From positions 88,308,986-88,372,985 of the forward strand of contig NC_079212.1 of assembly GCF_029633865.1 (NCBI RefSeq): 64,000 nucleotides of DNA. The letters run 5' to 3'. The notes beneath the pieces were generated by a model that was not told the DNA's origin, did no database searches, and saw only the letters and a list, made by a program, of their open reading frames with translations. Positions within the stretch are counted from its first letter, which is position 1; each line of letters opens with the position of its first letter. Positions 50,270 through 63,022 of this stretch are shown here, in pieces. Position numbers and translations under genes: made by a program. Source of the stretch: Lampris incognitus (Eukaryota; Chordata; Actinopteri; Lampriformes; Lampridae).

Positions 50270-50704
50270 CTGATTTGTCATTTGTGATCAGTGTTATAAT
50301 CAGTGTTAATAACCCTGTCGGGGCAGATAAAGGATATGGTTACGACATTCAGTAGTTGTGTCCAGAGAAACTATCCTCACAGCGTCCTTGCACGTCCGGA
50401 ACAACCTGGAAAATATATAGTTTTCCAGTTACAGAAAACACCTGGAAATTTCTAAAATTGATCAAATGTACTGGGAATATTATCGAGGCCATGGAATATG
50501 ATGGAATTGTGTTACATGATTGTATTTTTATCCCCTGAGATTGCATATTTCTGGTGTACTTTTTTGCTGAAATATTTTTAGCCTGAGGTTGTACACTTTG
50601 GGGCACTATGTTCAAGCTAAAAGTTACACAGTCCATGTTGAAGACTGCTGAGGCGTGACCGTTGATACTGAATAACATGATCCTCCATGAGCAACTACAT
50701 ATGT
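50270..50704. other. Intergenic DNA after EEFSEC
   Basis: AT-rich, with no gene or recognisable repeat. Confidence 0.4.
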
Positions 50705-51045
50705 TCATCCATCCATCATCCAAACTGCTTACCCTGCCCTCATGGTCATGGGGTGCTTGAGCCTATCCCAGCAGTCATTGGGCAGCAGGCGGGGAGACAC
50801 CCTGGACAGGCCGCCAGGCCATCACAGGGTCAACACACATTTTAGTACGACCAATTCACCTGACCTACATGTCTTTGGACTGTGGGAGGAAACCGGAGCA
50901 CCCAGAGGAAACCCACGCAGACACGGGGAGAACATACAAACTCCACAAAGAGGACGACCCAAGGTTGGACTACCCCGGGGCTCGAACCCAGGACCTTCTT
51001 GCTGTGAGGTGACCGCGCTAACCGCTGCGCCACCGTGCCGCCCCA
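50705..51045 (-). mobile_element. V-SINE-like element without (CA)n core
   Basis: Complete in layout: (ATCC) tail, body, 'ttggactgtgggaggaaacc' block, and tRNA-like head with 'gctcgaacccaggacc' on the plus strand. The (CA)n core seen in other copies is just 'caacacac'. Confidence 0.85.
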
Positions 51046-51342
51046 AGAACATACATATCCAAGTAAGTTTCCTGTAAGATCCTGGAGAGTAATCTAAAGA
51101 AAAAAAAGTAGAGACCTTGCATCACCAGAAATGTATATGCAGAAGCCAGTCATGCCTGTGTCTGGTAGGGCAGATGTGTGCATAATTCCAGCAAGAATTA
51201 TCCATACAATCCGTAACTTGTACTTCACATTGTTTAGGTACATGTAGATGATATGTCCAAATATGACAACTGTGAAACACTAAAATCAAAACCATACTGA
51301 AAAAAGTGCTGATCCAAGTGCTGACCCATATGTTGCTCGATA

Positions 51343-52380
51343 CACTGATGAGCCAAAACATTATGACCACCTGCCTTATATGCAGTTGGTCCTCCATTTG
51401 CTGCCAAAACGGTGCCGACCCACTGAGGCATGGACTCTATAAGACCCCTGAAGGTGTCCTGTGGTATCTGGCACCAAAATATTAGCAGCAGATCCTTTAA
51501 AGTCCTGTAAGTTGTGACATGGAGCTGCCATGGATTGGACTTTTCGGTCCAGCCACAACCCACCGATGCTCAGTCGGATTGAAATATGGAGAATTTGAAG
51601 GCCAGGGCAACACCTTGAACACTTCCACCCTGTTCCTCAAACCATTCCCAAACAGTTTTTCTTAGTGTGGCAGGGCAAATTTTCCTGCTGAAAGAGGCCA
51701 CTGCCATCGGGGAATACCACCGCCATGAAGGGGTGTACTTGGTCTGCAATGATGTTAAGGTAGGTGGCACATGTCAAATTGACATCCACATGAATGGCCA
51801 GACCCAGGGTTTCCCAGCAGAACATTGAGCATCACACCCCCTCCACCGGCTTGCCTTCTCCCCACAGTGCATCCTGGTGCCACCACTTACCCAGAGAAAT
51901 GACGCACACGTCCATGGCCATCGGACCAGGCGACTTTCTTCCACTACTCCAAGGTCCAGTTCCAACGCTCGGATGCCCATTGTAGGTGCTTTTGACAGTG
52001 GACATGGGTCATTATGGGCACTCTGACCGGTCTGCAGCTATGCAGCCCCATACGCAGCAGGGTGCGAGGCACTCTGTGTTGTGACTCATTTCTCCCATAA
52101 TCATCATTCAAATTTTCTGTAACTTGTGCCACAGTAGACCACTTCTGGTGGTTCGGACCAGTGACTTGTGCCACTGTGACTTGTGCCACAGTAGACCTTC
52201 TGGCAGTTCGGACCAGGCAGGATAGCCTTCGTTGCCCTTGCACATCAACAAGCCTTGGGCTCTCAACACCCTGCCACCAGTTTGTGGTTTGTCCCTCCTC
52301 GGACCACTCTCGGTAGGTACTCACCACTGCTGAATATTTGGTTCACTTGTGAGGGATCATAATGTTTTGGCTCATCAGTG
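51343..52380 (-). mobile_element. Tc1/mariner element, both inverted ends present
   Basis: 'cactgatgagccaaaacatt' at 51343 is matched inverted by 'aatgttttggctcatcagtg' at 52361-52380. TA precedes the left end. The coding strand is minus. The 1038-bp size is short for an autonomous copy. A 'tgtgccac(t/a)gt' segment near 52130-52195 is locally repeated. Confidence 0.88.
51376..52327 (-). pseudogene. Tc1/mariner transposase, degenerate
   Basis: Minus-strand fragments keep 'YLNIIADQVHPF', 'FPDGSGLFQQEN' (the D block, with QDN changed to QEN) and 'ILVPDTTGHLQG', but in several frames with stops. It is the same family as the remnant at 56580. Not functional. Confidence 0.8.
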
Positions 52381-52823
52381 AATGTTTTCTTCACAACATT
52401 ATTATTTTACTTTGTCCTGCTTAAAGTTTTCCTAATGTCTTTGGTACAACACGGTGCTGTCCTTATACTATTCTTACATGCACCTTTTACTGGTACATGC
52501 AGTTTGTGAAATTCCCCCACTAAATCCTTTTCATATCCATCGCACCGGAACAGGTTTACTGCTCAGCAGGAATACATCGTGCATCTTGTGACTCATCGCT
52601 TCACTCAATCCCTGTTTTAACATTCATTTTTGAGATGCTGACAGAGAAAAAAAATGGCTTGGCCTTAACTTTTAACATGTTTTTCACACTGAAATTATTT
52701 ACTCCCAGATGGCATGTGATCATACAGTATCATATTTACCCAGAGTATGTCCCAAATATGTGTATGACATACTCCTATGTCTCTCACTGACGTTCATTCA
52801 TTGATGACTCATTCATCTCTCAT

Positions 52824-54178
52824 TGATGGCGGCGCGAATTCACGTTTGCAGCGGCCTCACCCAGCACCGGTGTGGGAAGATGGCGGCGCACACTTGCATT
52901 GTGGCGGCCTCGCCCAGTGCCGTCCATGCTGTGTCTTTGTTCACGTCTGCGTCTAGGTTTGTTTTGTCTTTGTTTGATGGCTGGGAGAGCTGGTGCTGGA
53001 TCGGCTGAGAGAGCTTGGTCTGCTGCGTCCTGTGGGCCCAGGGACCACGGCCCTGCCTGGAGCTGCACCTGAGGAGGTAACGCCAGTGGGAAGCGGGGCA
53101 GGCTAAGCTAACTGCTAGCCCATGCAGACCAGCAGTTCCAATAACACCGAGGGCGGTCTGGCGGAGGCCTCACCTAGCATTGACTGTGTTTTCGGTGTGG
53201 TCGTGTGCGGAGTGAGGAGAGCTGATGTTGGAGCGGCTGTGGGAGCTTGGTCTGCTGCATCCGGTGGGCCCAGGGACCACGGCCCTGCCTGGAGCTGCGC
53301 CTGAGGAGGTAACGCCAGTGGGAAGCGGGGCAGGCTAAGCTAACTGCTAGCCCATGCAGACCAGCAGTTCCAATAACACCGAGGGCGGTCTGGCAGAGGC
53401 CTCACCTAGCATTGACTGTGTTTTCGGTGTGGTCGTGTGCGGAATGAGGAGAGCTGGCGTCGGAGCGGCTGTGGGAGCTTGGTCTGCTGCATCCGGTGGG
53501 CCCAGGGACCACGGCCCTGCCTGGAGCTGCGCCTGAGGAGGTAACGCCAGTGGGAAGCGGGGCAGGCTAAGCTAACTGCTAGCCCATGCAGACCAGCAGT
53601 AACACTGAGGGCGCTCTGGCGGAGGCCTCATCTAGCATTGACTGTGTTTTCGGTGTGGTCGTCTGCGGAGTGAGGAGAGCTGGCGTTGGAGCTTGGTCTG
53701 CTGCGTCCAGTGGGCCCAGGGACCACGGCCCTGCTGGGGCTGCGGCCGAGGAGGAAACACCGAGGGCGGTCTGACAGGACGCGGAAGCGGGGCAGGCTAA
53801 GCTAACTGCTAGCCCATGCAGACCGGCAGTTCCGACGGTCATCCTGGCTGGCGTCCGTTCTCCTGGACAGTGGGATTTCTAGACTGTGTTGCACTGAGTG
53901 GACCGTGTTGTTAAATGTAAGTGTTTTTTTCTGCTTTGTTCTTTCTGTTTTTGTATGTTTTTAGTGAATTGGGAATTTTGGATGTGTGTTTTTGTCTTTT
54001 GTGTCAATCAATTAATCAATCAATCAATCAATGAAGTTGCGTTTCATATCGCGTTTTTCTAGCTGCAGCAGCCAGGCAAGGCGCTGTCGCACCGCTGTGT
54101 GCTGGGGGAAACGGGATTCCCTTTCTTCTGTGTCCGCAAATACACGACAGAAATGACAAATTGTTCCTGAGTCCTGAT
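52824..54178 (+). mobile_element. Dispersed monomer element, copy A (four ~232-bp tandem units)
   Basis: It starts with two head units ('gaagatggcggcgc' and 'cggcctcacccag'). Four units of about 232 bp follow, marked by 'gcccatgcagaccagcag' at 53118, 53350, 53582 and 53812 (last one varied). The 3' part runs from 'gtcatcctggctggcg' to 'gttcctgagtcctgat'. About 80 bp near 54006-54085, including an (AATC)n run, interrupts the 3' part relative to copies B and D. No long protein is encoded; short frames repeat with the units. Related copies are at 55009, 61360 and 63023. Confidence 0.75.
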
Positions 54179-55008
54179 TGTGCGCTGATTAGTAGTATGT
54201 ACTCATTTTTACATTTCAATGTCTGGGTTGTTGGGAGAGACTAAATACAAAATGGCAGTGTGGAAAATTCTCCCCGTAATACAGTGCAAGAGAACCTGAT
54301 TAAGGTATTAATTAGCCAGCTGTTGAAGCGACATTGTGATGACATGAAGGGGTGGGGGCTGCGGTGTGGCTTATACCTCATGTTCTGCATGCCGATAAGC
54401 CTCCATTAGCACACAGCAAACACCGCTGAACTCGAGTCCTGCACGATGGCGTGCTCGCGCACGGGTGTGCGCGAGCATAAGCGCGTGTCGATGGGTGATG
54501 AGGCGGAAGTGTTTTGGGGGTGGGGGTGGGGGGGGTGAGGGTGTAGGACGATCTGAATGTAGCAGGTGGTGTCAGGGAGCATCCCTGTGGACGCGCGCTC
54601 TATCTGGGCAGGAATCTGTGGAAATTGGAGAGAGGGAGCGCGAGGAGGGGACAGTGGTGGGATTGTCCCTGTGACTGACAGTCCTGTTAGTCTTATCTCC
54701 TCTCCCCCCCTCCTGCGGAAACGCAGACCGCCAACAAGAAAGGGAAAAGAAATGTCTTGTCTTTTTACTCCTGTTTCCTTTCTAGCTCCACCAGCTCCAT
54801 TGAACGTCCCTGCTATTTTTTTCTTTCTTTCATTTTACACCGTCCATCACTGCCCCCCCACCAGATTTTCTGTGTGGTTTCGGTCAACAGATCACGACTG
54901 TGTACGTCTTCCTTTGTTACTATTCTGTATCATACACATTACTGTGAGTATATGAATATTCTGTACCATACACATTACTGCCAGTATATGAGTATTTTGT
55001 ATCATATA
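54179..55008. other. Spacer with a short tandem duplication
   Basis: No gene seen. Near 54925-55007 a unit of about 39 bp ('catacacattactg' and flanks) is repeated about twice, ending at the start of copy B. Confidence 0.45.
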
Positions 55009-55500
55009 CTTCCGGTGTGGGAAGATGACGGCGCGAATTCACATTTGCGGCGGCCTCACCCAGTACCGTCCATGCAGTGTCTTGGTCCACGTTTTTGTCT
55101 AAGTTTGTGTCTTGGTTTGATGGCTGGGAGAGCCTGGTCTGCTGCGTCCTGTGGGCCCAGGGACCACGGCCCCGCCTGGAGCTGCGCCCGAAGAGGAAAC
55201 ACCGAGGGCGGTCTGACAGGACGTGGAAGCGGAGCAGGCTAAGCTAACTGCTAGCCCATGCAGACCAGCAGTCATCCTGGCTGGCGTTCCTTCTCCTGCA
55301 CAGTGATTTATTTAGTTTTAGTTTAGATATGTGTGTGAGTTTGGACATGTGTGTTAGACTGGACATGTGTGTTCTTGTAGTTTCTGGATATGTGTTGTTG
55401 TCTTTGTGTTGCACTGCTGTGGGCTGGGGGGGAAACCATGTTGTGTTTCATTTCATGCGTGCAAGTGCATGAAGTGACAACGTGTTTCTGGTTCTGATTC
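55009..55500 (+). mobile_element. Dispersed monomer element, copy B (single unit, full layout)
   Basis: It begins 'cttccggtgtgggaagatg', has one monomer, then the 3' region with repeated 'atgtgtg' words. It ends in a hairpin-like 'tttcatgcgtgcaagtgcat' and 'ctggttctgattc'. It is the simplest complete-looking copy, about 490 bp. Confidence 0.75.
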
Positions 55501-56575
55501 TAATACGTCTCACCAAGACAAGTGCACACAAATATACAAATGGTCAAAAAGCAAATTTGATGTTTTACTAAAGCCAAAGTTAAATAACTAGAATACACAC
55601 GTAAACCCTGATAAAGATGAGGTCAAGCAGAGATACAGAGATTTTCTTTCATCCCCCCCTCCCCTTCCCCCTATCTTAATAAAGATCTTCTCTCATTAAT
55701 GCAGAGGAGAGGGTGTGGGTGCACATGCTTTCACCACAATATGATTTAACATGCATGCTAATCCTGTTTGTGTGTGTGTGTGTGGGGGGGGGGGACACTC
55801 TAGTTCCTTCTGAGCTTAGGTGAGGAGGTTTGGCTGGACTGTATAATCCTCTTTCAGAACCATGGCTGATTGTGGCATGCAGGCGGAGACAGACATGTAG
55901 GCGATGGGACTGCAGCTGGTAGGGTGTTCTCACCTCGCCCCAGAGCCACGATGTCACGCTGAGGACGGGACGGACACCGGACCAGTGAGAAATTGGGGGG
56001 GGGGGGCTCTTATTTCCCGAGAGTACCCTGATTCCAGTACTGCGGCCTGTGAGTGGGGTCAGCGCCGATACGCTTCCAGGCGTCAGCAAATGTCGAATAG
56101 CTGCCCTACAACTTCTCATCGTAACTGCCCCGTTTACCAGTTTCCATTGTTCCTCCACAGTGAGATGGGGGGAGGTCGCTGACACCCTTCAATCACCCTG
56201 TCTCTTTGTTTTTTTTTCCTGCCAAAACCTCCAGGTCATGCTGGGGTCAAGGATCAACCTCTTGACATCCAGATGTTTATAGAAAGGAAACGGTCGGAGA
56301 TGTGCAGATATTGAGCAGCCGAGCGAAAGAAAGAAAAGGATGAAAGGGGGGGGTGGATAATTGACAAGGCAAAGGAAGAGAAAAAATACTTAAAGCGGTG
56401 CAAGGCAAAGGAGATTAAAATGACTAATTAGCAACCAGACACATCGTTAATTAACAATTTAACCAGTGGGAATTGGGCTGGGCTACCAACACAGTTTCCT
56501 TTGCTCAAACAATGTAGTCCTCGCTTACCCACTTCTACACACTGCTACACTTCTTCTCTCTTTGTCTAGTGGCGC
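55501..56575. other. Intergenic DNA, no gene seen
   Basis: It holds short (GT)n and G runs near 55770-55795 and a G run near 55997. No coding or element signature. Confidence 0.4.
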
Positions 56576-56647
56576 GATACACCGATGAGCCAAAACATTA
56601 TGACCACTCACAGGCGAACTGAATAGCACTGATCATCTCCAAACAAG

Positions 56648-56928
56648 CAACTCACAGCAAGAAGGTCCTGGGTTCGAGCCCCGGGGTAGTCCAACCTTGG
56701 GGGTGCTCCGGTTTCCTCCCACAGTCCAAAGACATGTAGGTCAGGTGAATAGGCCGTACTAAATTGTCCCTAGGTGTGAATGTGTGTGAATGTGTGTGTG
56801 GGCTCTATGATGGCCTGGCGGCCTGTCCAGGGTGTCTCCTCGCCTGCCGCCCAATGACTGCTGGGATAGGCTCCAGCATCCCCGCGACCCTGATAGCAGG
56901 ATAAGCGGTTCCGATAATGGATGGATGG
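56648..56928 (+). mobile_element. V-SINE-like element nested in the Tc1/mariner copy
   Basis: The body runs from 'gggttcgagccccgg' to (GGAT)n. Flanks 'atctccaaacaag' (56635-56647) and 'atctccatacaag' (56929-56941) form a 13-bp target-site duplication with one mismatch. The first part of the tRNA head is missing. Confidence 0.85.
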
Positions 56929-57109
56929 ATCTCCATACAAGGGCACATGTCAAGGTCTGGGTAGACTAGACGGTAAGTAAACATAGGTGTCAACGTGTTG
57001 GATGCAGGAGAAATGGGCAGGAGTAAAGACCTGTCAAGGGGCAAATAGTTATGGCCGGACGACTGGTTCAGAGCATCTCTGAAACAGCGGGGCTTGTGGG
57101 GTGCTCCTG

Positions 57110-57808
57110 GTCAGCGGTGGTGAATACCTACCGACAGTGGTCCGAGGAGGGACAAACCACAAACTGGCAACAGGGTGTTGGGCACCCAAGGCTCATCAAT
57201 GCGTGAGGGCAACAAAGGCTATCCCGTCTGGTCCGAGCCGACAGAAGGTCTACTGCGGCAGAAGTCACAGAACATCATAAAGATGGTTACGGGAGGAAGA
57301 CAGTGCATCACAGCTTGGTGTGTATGGTGCTGCATAGCTGCAGACTGGTCAGAGTGCCCATGATGACCCCTGTCCACCGTCGAAGTGTCTACAATGGGCA
57401 AGTTGGCATCAAAACTGGACCTTGTAGCAACGGAAGAAGATCGTTTTCTTTTAGATCAGGTGGGTGGCTGTTTAAGTGTGCGCCGTTTACCTGGGAAGTG
57501 ATGGCACCAGGATACACTGTAGGAAGACGACAAGCCGGTGGAGGAAGCGTGATGCTCTGGGCAACGTGGATATCAATTTGACACGTGCCACCTACCTAAA
57601 CATCATTGCAGACCAGGTCCACCCCTTCTTGGCAACGGTATTCCCTGATGGCAGTGGTCTCTTTCAGCAGGATAATGCCACACTGCACACATTGTTCGGG
57701 AATGGTTTGAGGAAGATGATGAAGTTCAAGGTGTTGTCCTGGCCTCCACATTCTTCAGATCTCAACCCAATTGAACATCTGTTAGATGTGCTGGACCGAC
57801 AAGTCTGA
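57110..57808 (+). pseudogene. Tc1/mariner transposase, degenerate
   Basis: Plus-strand fragments in different frames. The best, 57476-57808, encodes 'YLNIIADQVHPFLATVFPDG', the D block 'GLFQQDNATLH' and 'PPHSSDLNPIEHLLD' with the catalytic Glu kept. Upstream frames are broken. Not functional as it stands. Confidence 0.82.
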
Positions 57809-57950
57809 TCCATGGTGGCTCCACCTTGCAACTTACAGGACTTGAAGGATCTGCTGCTAATGTTTTGGTGCCAGATACCACAGGACACCTTCAGGGGTCT
57901 TGGAGAGTCCATGCCCCCAACGAGTAGGTGCTGTTTTGGCAGCACACAGG

Positions 57951-58193
57951 AGTATACTTTGCACTATTATAGCAGATCTAAAAATAATATATTTCTCATT
58001 TGTCCATGGGTCTTGGGATTAGCCATGTCATACACAGTCACTGATTAAATATCACTGACAGGCGGCTGTTGTTAAGTACTTCAAATCTGGATACTTAGAC
58101 TACCTTCATTGTGCTGATGGGCATTGTTATAAACATAATCCTCCTCATTTCTTCACATCTCGCCTTTACCGGGTGTTGTATTTAGCGCTGATT
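57951..58193. other. Short spacer
   Basis: No feature recognised. Confidence 0.4.
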
Positions 58194-61100
58194 AACTACT
58201 CCTACTACTTTTGGCTGCTCCCGTTAGGGGGCGCCGCAGCGGATCATCCGTTTCCATCTCTTCCTGTCTTCTGCGTCTTCCTCTGTCACACCAGCCACCT
58301 GCATGTCCTCCCTCACCACATCCATAAACCTCCTCTTTGGCCTTCCTCTTCTCCTCTTCCCTGGCAGCTCCATATTCAGCATCCTTCTCCCAATATACCC
58401 AGCATCTCTCCTCCACACATGTCCAAACCATCTCCATCTTGTCTCTCTTGCTTTGTCTCCAAACCGTCCAACTTGAGCGGTCCCTCTAATATACTCGCTC
58501 CTAATCCTGTCCTTCTTCGTCACTCCCAGTGAAAATCTTATCATCTTCATCTCTGCCACCTCCAGCTCCACCTCCTGTCTTTTCATCAGTGCCACTGTCT
58601 CCAAACCATACAACATAGCTGGTCTCACTACCATCTTGTAAACCTTCCCTTTAACTCTTGCTGATACACTTCTGTCACACATCACTCCTGACACTCTTCT
58701 CCACCCACTCCATCCTGCCTGCACTCCTGTCTTCACCCCTCTCCTGCACTCCCTGTTACTTTGTACAGTTGACCCCAAATATTTAAACTCATTTGCCTTC
58801 ATCACCTCCACTCCTTGCATCCTCACCATTCCACTGTCCTCCCTCTCATTCACGCATAGGTATTCCATCTTGCTCCTACTGACTTTCATTCCTCTTCTCT
58901 CCAGTGCATACCCCTACCTCTCCAGGCTCTCCTCAACCTGCACCCTACTCTTGCTACAGATCACAATGTCATCCGTGAACATCATCATCCATGGAGACTC
59001 CTGCCTGATCTCGTCCATCAACCTGTCCATCACCATTGCAAACAAGAAAGGGCTCAGAGCCGATCCTTGATGTAATCCCACCTCCACCTTGAACCCATCT
59101 CTCATTCCAACCACACACCTCACCACCGTCACACTGCCCTCATACATGTCCTGCACCACTCCTACATACTTCTCTGCAACTCCCGACTTCCTCATACAAC
59201 ACCACACCTCCTCTCTCGGCACCCTGTCGTATGCTTTCTCTAAATCTACAGACACAATGCAACTCTTTCTGGCCTTCTCTATACTTCTCAATCAACATTC
59301 TCAAAGCAAACATCACATCTGTGGTGCTCTTTTGTGGCATGAAACCATACTGCTGCTGCTGATCATCACCTCTCCTGTTAACCTAGCTTCTATTACTCTT
59401 TCCCATATCTTCATGCTGTGGCTGACCAACTTTATACCTCTGTAGTTGCTGCAGTTCTGCACATCACCCTTATTCTTGAAAATCGGTACCAGTATGCTTC
59501 TTCTCCACTCCTCAGGCATCCTCTCACTTTCCAAGATTGTGTTAAACAATCTAGTTAAAAACCCCACTGCCATCTCTCCTAAACACCTCCATGCCTCCAC
59601 AGGTATGTCATCAGGATCAACTGCCTTTCCACTCTTCATCCTCTTCATCGCTACCCTCACTTCCTCCTTGCTAATCCACCGAACTTCCTGATTCACTATC
59701 CCCACATCATCCAACCTTCTCTCTCTCTCATTTTCTTCATTCATCAGCCCCTCAAAGTACTTCTTCCACCTTCTCAGCACACTCTCCTCGCTTGTCAGCA
59801 CATTTCCATCTCTATCCTTGATCGCCTTAACCTGCTGCACATCCTTCGCAGCTTGGTTCTTCTGTCTAGCCAATCAGTACAAGTCTCTTTCTCCTTCTTT
59901 AGTATCTAACCTGTCATACAACTCACCATACGCCTTTGCCACCTCTCTCTTTGCTTTATGGTGCATCTCCTTGTACTCCTGTCTACTTTCTTCATCTCTC
60001 TGACCATCCCACTTCTTCTTTGCCAACCTCTTCCTCTGTATACTTTGCTGTACTTCTTCATTTCACCACCAAATCTCCTTGCCTTCCTTCCTCTGTCCTG
60101 ATGACACACCAAGTACCTTCCTAGTTGTCTCCCTCACTATTTCTGCAGTGGTTGCCCAGCCATCCGGCAAGTCTTCACTACCACCCAGTGCCTGTCTTAA
60201 CTCCTCCCTGAACTTCGCACAACAGTCTTCCTTCTTCAACTTCCACCATTTGATCTTCGGCTGTGTCTTCACTCGCTTCCTCTTCTTGGTCTCCAAAGTC
60301 GTCCTACAGACCACCATCCGATGCTGCCTAGCTACGTTGTCCCCTGTCACCACCTTGCAGTCTCCAATCCCTTTCAGATTGCACCTCCTGCATAAGATAT
60401 AGTCCACCTGTGTGCACTTTCCTCCACTCTTGTACGTCACCCTGTTTTCCTCCCTCTTCTTGAAATATGTATTCACCACAGCCATTTCCATCCGTTTCGC
60501 AAAATCGACCACCATCTGTCCTTCCACATTTCTCTCCTTGACTCCATACCTTCCCATCACCTCCTTATCACCCCTGTTCCCTTCACCAACATATCGATTG
60601 AAGTCCGCTCCAATCACCACTCTCTCCTCCTTGGGTACCCTCTCCATCACGTCGTCCAACTTACTCCAGAATTCTTCTTTCTCTTCCATCTCACATCCAA
60701 CTTGTGGGGCATATGTGCTGATAACATTCAGCAATACACCTTCGATTTCCAGCTTCATACTCATCACTCTGTCTGACACGCTCTTCACCTCCAGCACACT
60801 TTTGACATACTCTTCCTTCAGAATTACCTCTACCCCATTTCTCCTCCCATTCGCACCATGGTAGAAGAGTTTGAACCCACCTCCGATACTCCTGGCCTTA
60901 CTCCCCTTCCACCTGGTCTCTTGCACACACAGTATGCCTACCTTTCTTCTCTCCAGTCATAGTGCCAACATTCAAAGTTTCCGACTCTCACCTCCACACG
61001 CCTACCCTTCCTCCTCTCTAGCTGCCTCTGGACATGCCTTCCCCCTCTCCTTCTCCTTCGCCCAACAGCAGCATAGTTTCCACCAGCACCCTGCTGGTTA

Positions 61101-61290
61101 ACAGTACCGGGGTCGGTCGTTGGTAAACCGGGCCTCGACCGATCTGGTATGGAAATCTTATTTATGATCCGCATATTTGATTTGGCAAAGATTTTACGCC
61201 GGATGCCCTTCCTGACGCAACCCTCCCCATTTGTCCTTGCTTGGGAACGGCACTAAGAATATACTGGCTTGTGCATCCTCAGTGGCTGGG
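58194..61290 (-). mobile_element. RTE-clade LINE, second near full-length copy
   Basis: On the minus strand it shares with 9894-13028 the same 5' leader ('ggatgcccttcctgacgc' on plus), endonuclease, RT, and 3' end ('ttggctgctcccgttag'). The (ACT)n tail is short. A clean target-site duplication is not visible; only 'tatttag' is shared by the flanks. Confidence 0.9.
58224..61174 (-). pseudogene. RTE ORF2, several frameshifts, altered active site
   Basis: The frames 61174-60938, 60926-60063, 59873-59313, 59291-58914 and 58889-58224 cover endonuclease to C-terminus. The endonuclease-RT linker reads through here where the first copy is broken. The RT active site reads FTDD in place of FADD. Several frameshifts split the RT. 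Not functional. Confidence 0.88.
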
Positions 61291-61359
61291 TTTGCATATT
61301 TAGACTTAAGTTAATTCTGTGCTACTCTAGATTTGTAATTTTCAACCTTATTTTTTCCG

Positions 61360-62117
61360 CTTCCGGTGTGGGAAGAAGGCTGCGCAAATTCACGTCTGCG
61401 GCGGCTTCACCCAGTACCGAAGATGGCGGCGCGAATTCACGTTTGCGGCCGCCTCACCCAGTACCGTCCATGCAGTCTTTGTCCACGTCTGCATCAAAGT
61501 TTGTCTTCGTTTGATGGCTGGGAGAGCTTGGTCTGCTGCGTCCTGTGGGCCCAGGGACCGCGGCCTTGCCTAGAGCTGTGCCTAGAGAGGTAACACCGAG
61601 GGCGGTCTGACAGGACGCGGAAGCGGGGCAGGCTAAGCTAACTGCTAGCCCATGCAGACCGGCAGTTCCGATAACACCGAGGGCAGTCTGGCGGCGGCCT
61701 CGCCTAGTCTTGACTGTGTTTTTAGTGTCGTGTGGAGTGCGGAGAGGTGTGTCGAAGGTGTCTGGCTGGGGGGAGCTGGCGTTGGATCAGGTGGGAGAGC
61801 TTGGTCTGCTGCGTGCTGTGGGCCCAAGGACCACGGCCCTGACCGGAGCTGCGCCAGAGGAGGAGGAAACGCCGAGGGCGGTCTGACAGGTCGCGGAAGC
61901 GGGGCAGGCTAAGCTAACTGCTAGTGCATGCAGACCGGCAGTTCCTACAGTCATCCTGGCTGTAGTAACCGCCAGGACAGTGAGTTTTTTATTTGTTTGT
62001 TTGTTTGTTTAGTTTAGATATATGTGTTAGTTTGGATATATGCGTTCTTGTAGTTTTTCTTTTCATGTGCGCAAGTGCATGAAATGAAACGACAAAATTA
62101 AGTGTCTGTGATTCTGA
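61360..62117 (+). mobile_element. Dispersed monomer element, copy C (two units)
   Basis: It begins 'cttccggtgtgggaaga', with two head units (61360-61420, 61421-61475), then two diverged monomers with 'gctaagctaactgctag' at about 61633 and 61908. It ends with 'catgtgcgcaagtgcatg' and 'gtctgtgattctgat'. Confidence 0.72.
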
Positions 62118-63022
62118 TATTTCAGCTTACCTGTTAACTATATTTGTGCTTTTCACCCTAATTGAAGGGTTTTGAATAGAATGGGTTAAATAAAGCTGGC
62201 CAGGGTCGACAAGTTGGAAATGGGAAATAAAGTATTTTTTCCACAAGTATGTCTCTGTTTATCAGTCTGTTATAATAGCCATCTTAAGAGAAACAAGCCT
62301 GTCATCCAGATCCCCAGTTATTTGGAAAGACGTTGTGCTTTTGCAATATATTTATAAGCTTCCTTGACAGATTGCATCTCTGCAGTAAGTACACAACTCG
62401 GTTTTAGGAACGATGGGAAAATTTAAAGTTCAGATTCCAAAGCCACATGCTTTGTTTAAGTTGCGCATTTAAGCTCATTAATTGGTCCCTTCAGAAATTC
62501 CTCGCATGGTTTGGGGCACAACACCCCGGTGAAAGACAAGCCGTTGACCTTTCAAGACCACCATTGTACTCCGATCACCTTGGACTTGTTTGCATATCTG
62601 CCCCTGTCTCATTACGCAGAGGTAGCGTTCATTCATGCAAATCAGGGCTGGCACCTCGATAAAGCAATTTATTGATATGCTGTTTCCTCGTGACAGACAG
62701 ACACACACACACACACACAAACTTCTTGACCTAAAGGTGTAGTGTTGTATCTCTGCTTTCTTTGTGTTTACTGTCCGTCATCCTTTTCTATGAGGCAAAC
62801 AAAAAAAAAGGGGGGGGGGCAGTCTGGGAAAGGCAGAAGCTGATGGCCCAAGAATAACATACGAATAATAATCACCGCCGAGCAACATGGCTCTGGGAGA
62901 TGCAAAGCAGGATTTCACGTGTCATTCTGTCTGTCACTCAAATGCCGGTGAGTGCCCCCCTCCTGGTCGAGGGGGGCACGGGCATGTGACATGTCTACCT
63001 TGATTAACCTTCAGCTGCAAAT
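62118..63022. other. Intergenic DNA, no gene seen
   Basis: Contains (CA)n at 62700-62718 and an A/G run at 62800-62818. Nothing else is recognised. Confidence 0.4.

Larger units (their letters stand above)
56580..57950 (+). mobile_element. Tc1/mariner element, right end lost, split by a SINE
   Basis: The left end 'caccgatgagccaaaacatt' follows a TA. A SINE interrupts it at 56648-56928. Transposase sequence resumes to about 57940, but no right inverted end is found. Confidence 0.82.

Noticed and set aside
53122-53774. Repeated ~60-codon frames in the monomer element
   Set aside because: They recur only because the DNA unit repeats; each has a different length end and no known domain.
58170-61300. 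Target-site duplication for the second RTE copy
   Set aside because: Only a 7-bp word 'tatttag' is shared, and not at the element edges.
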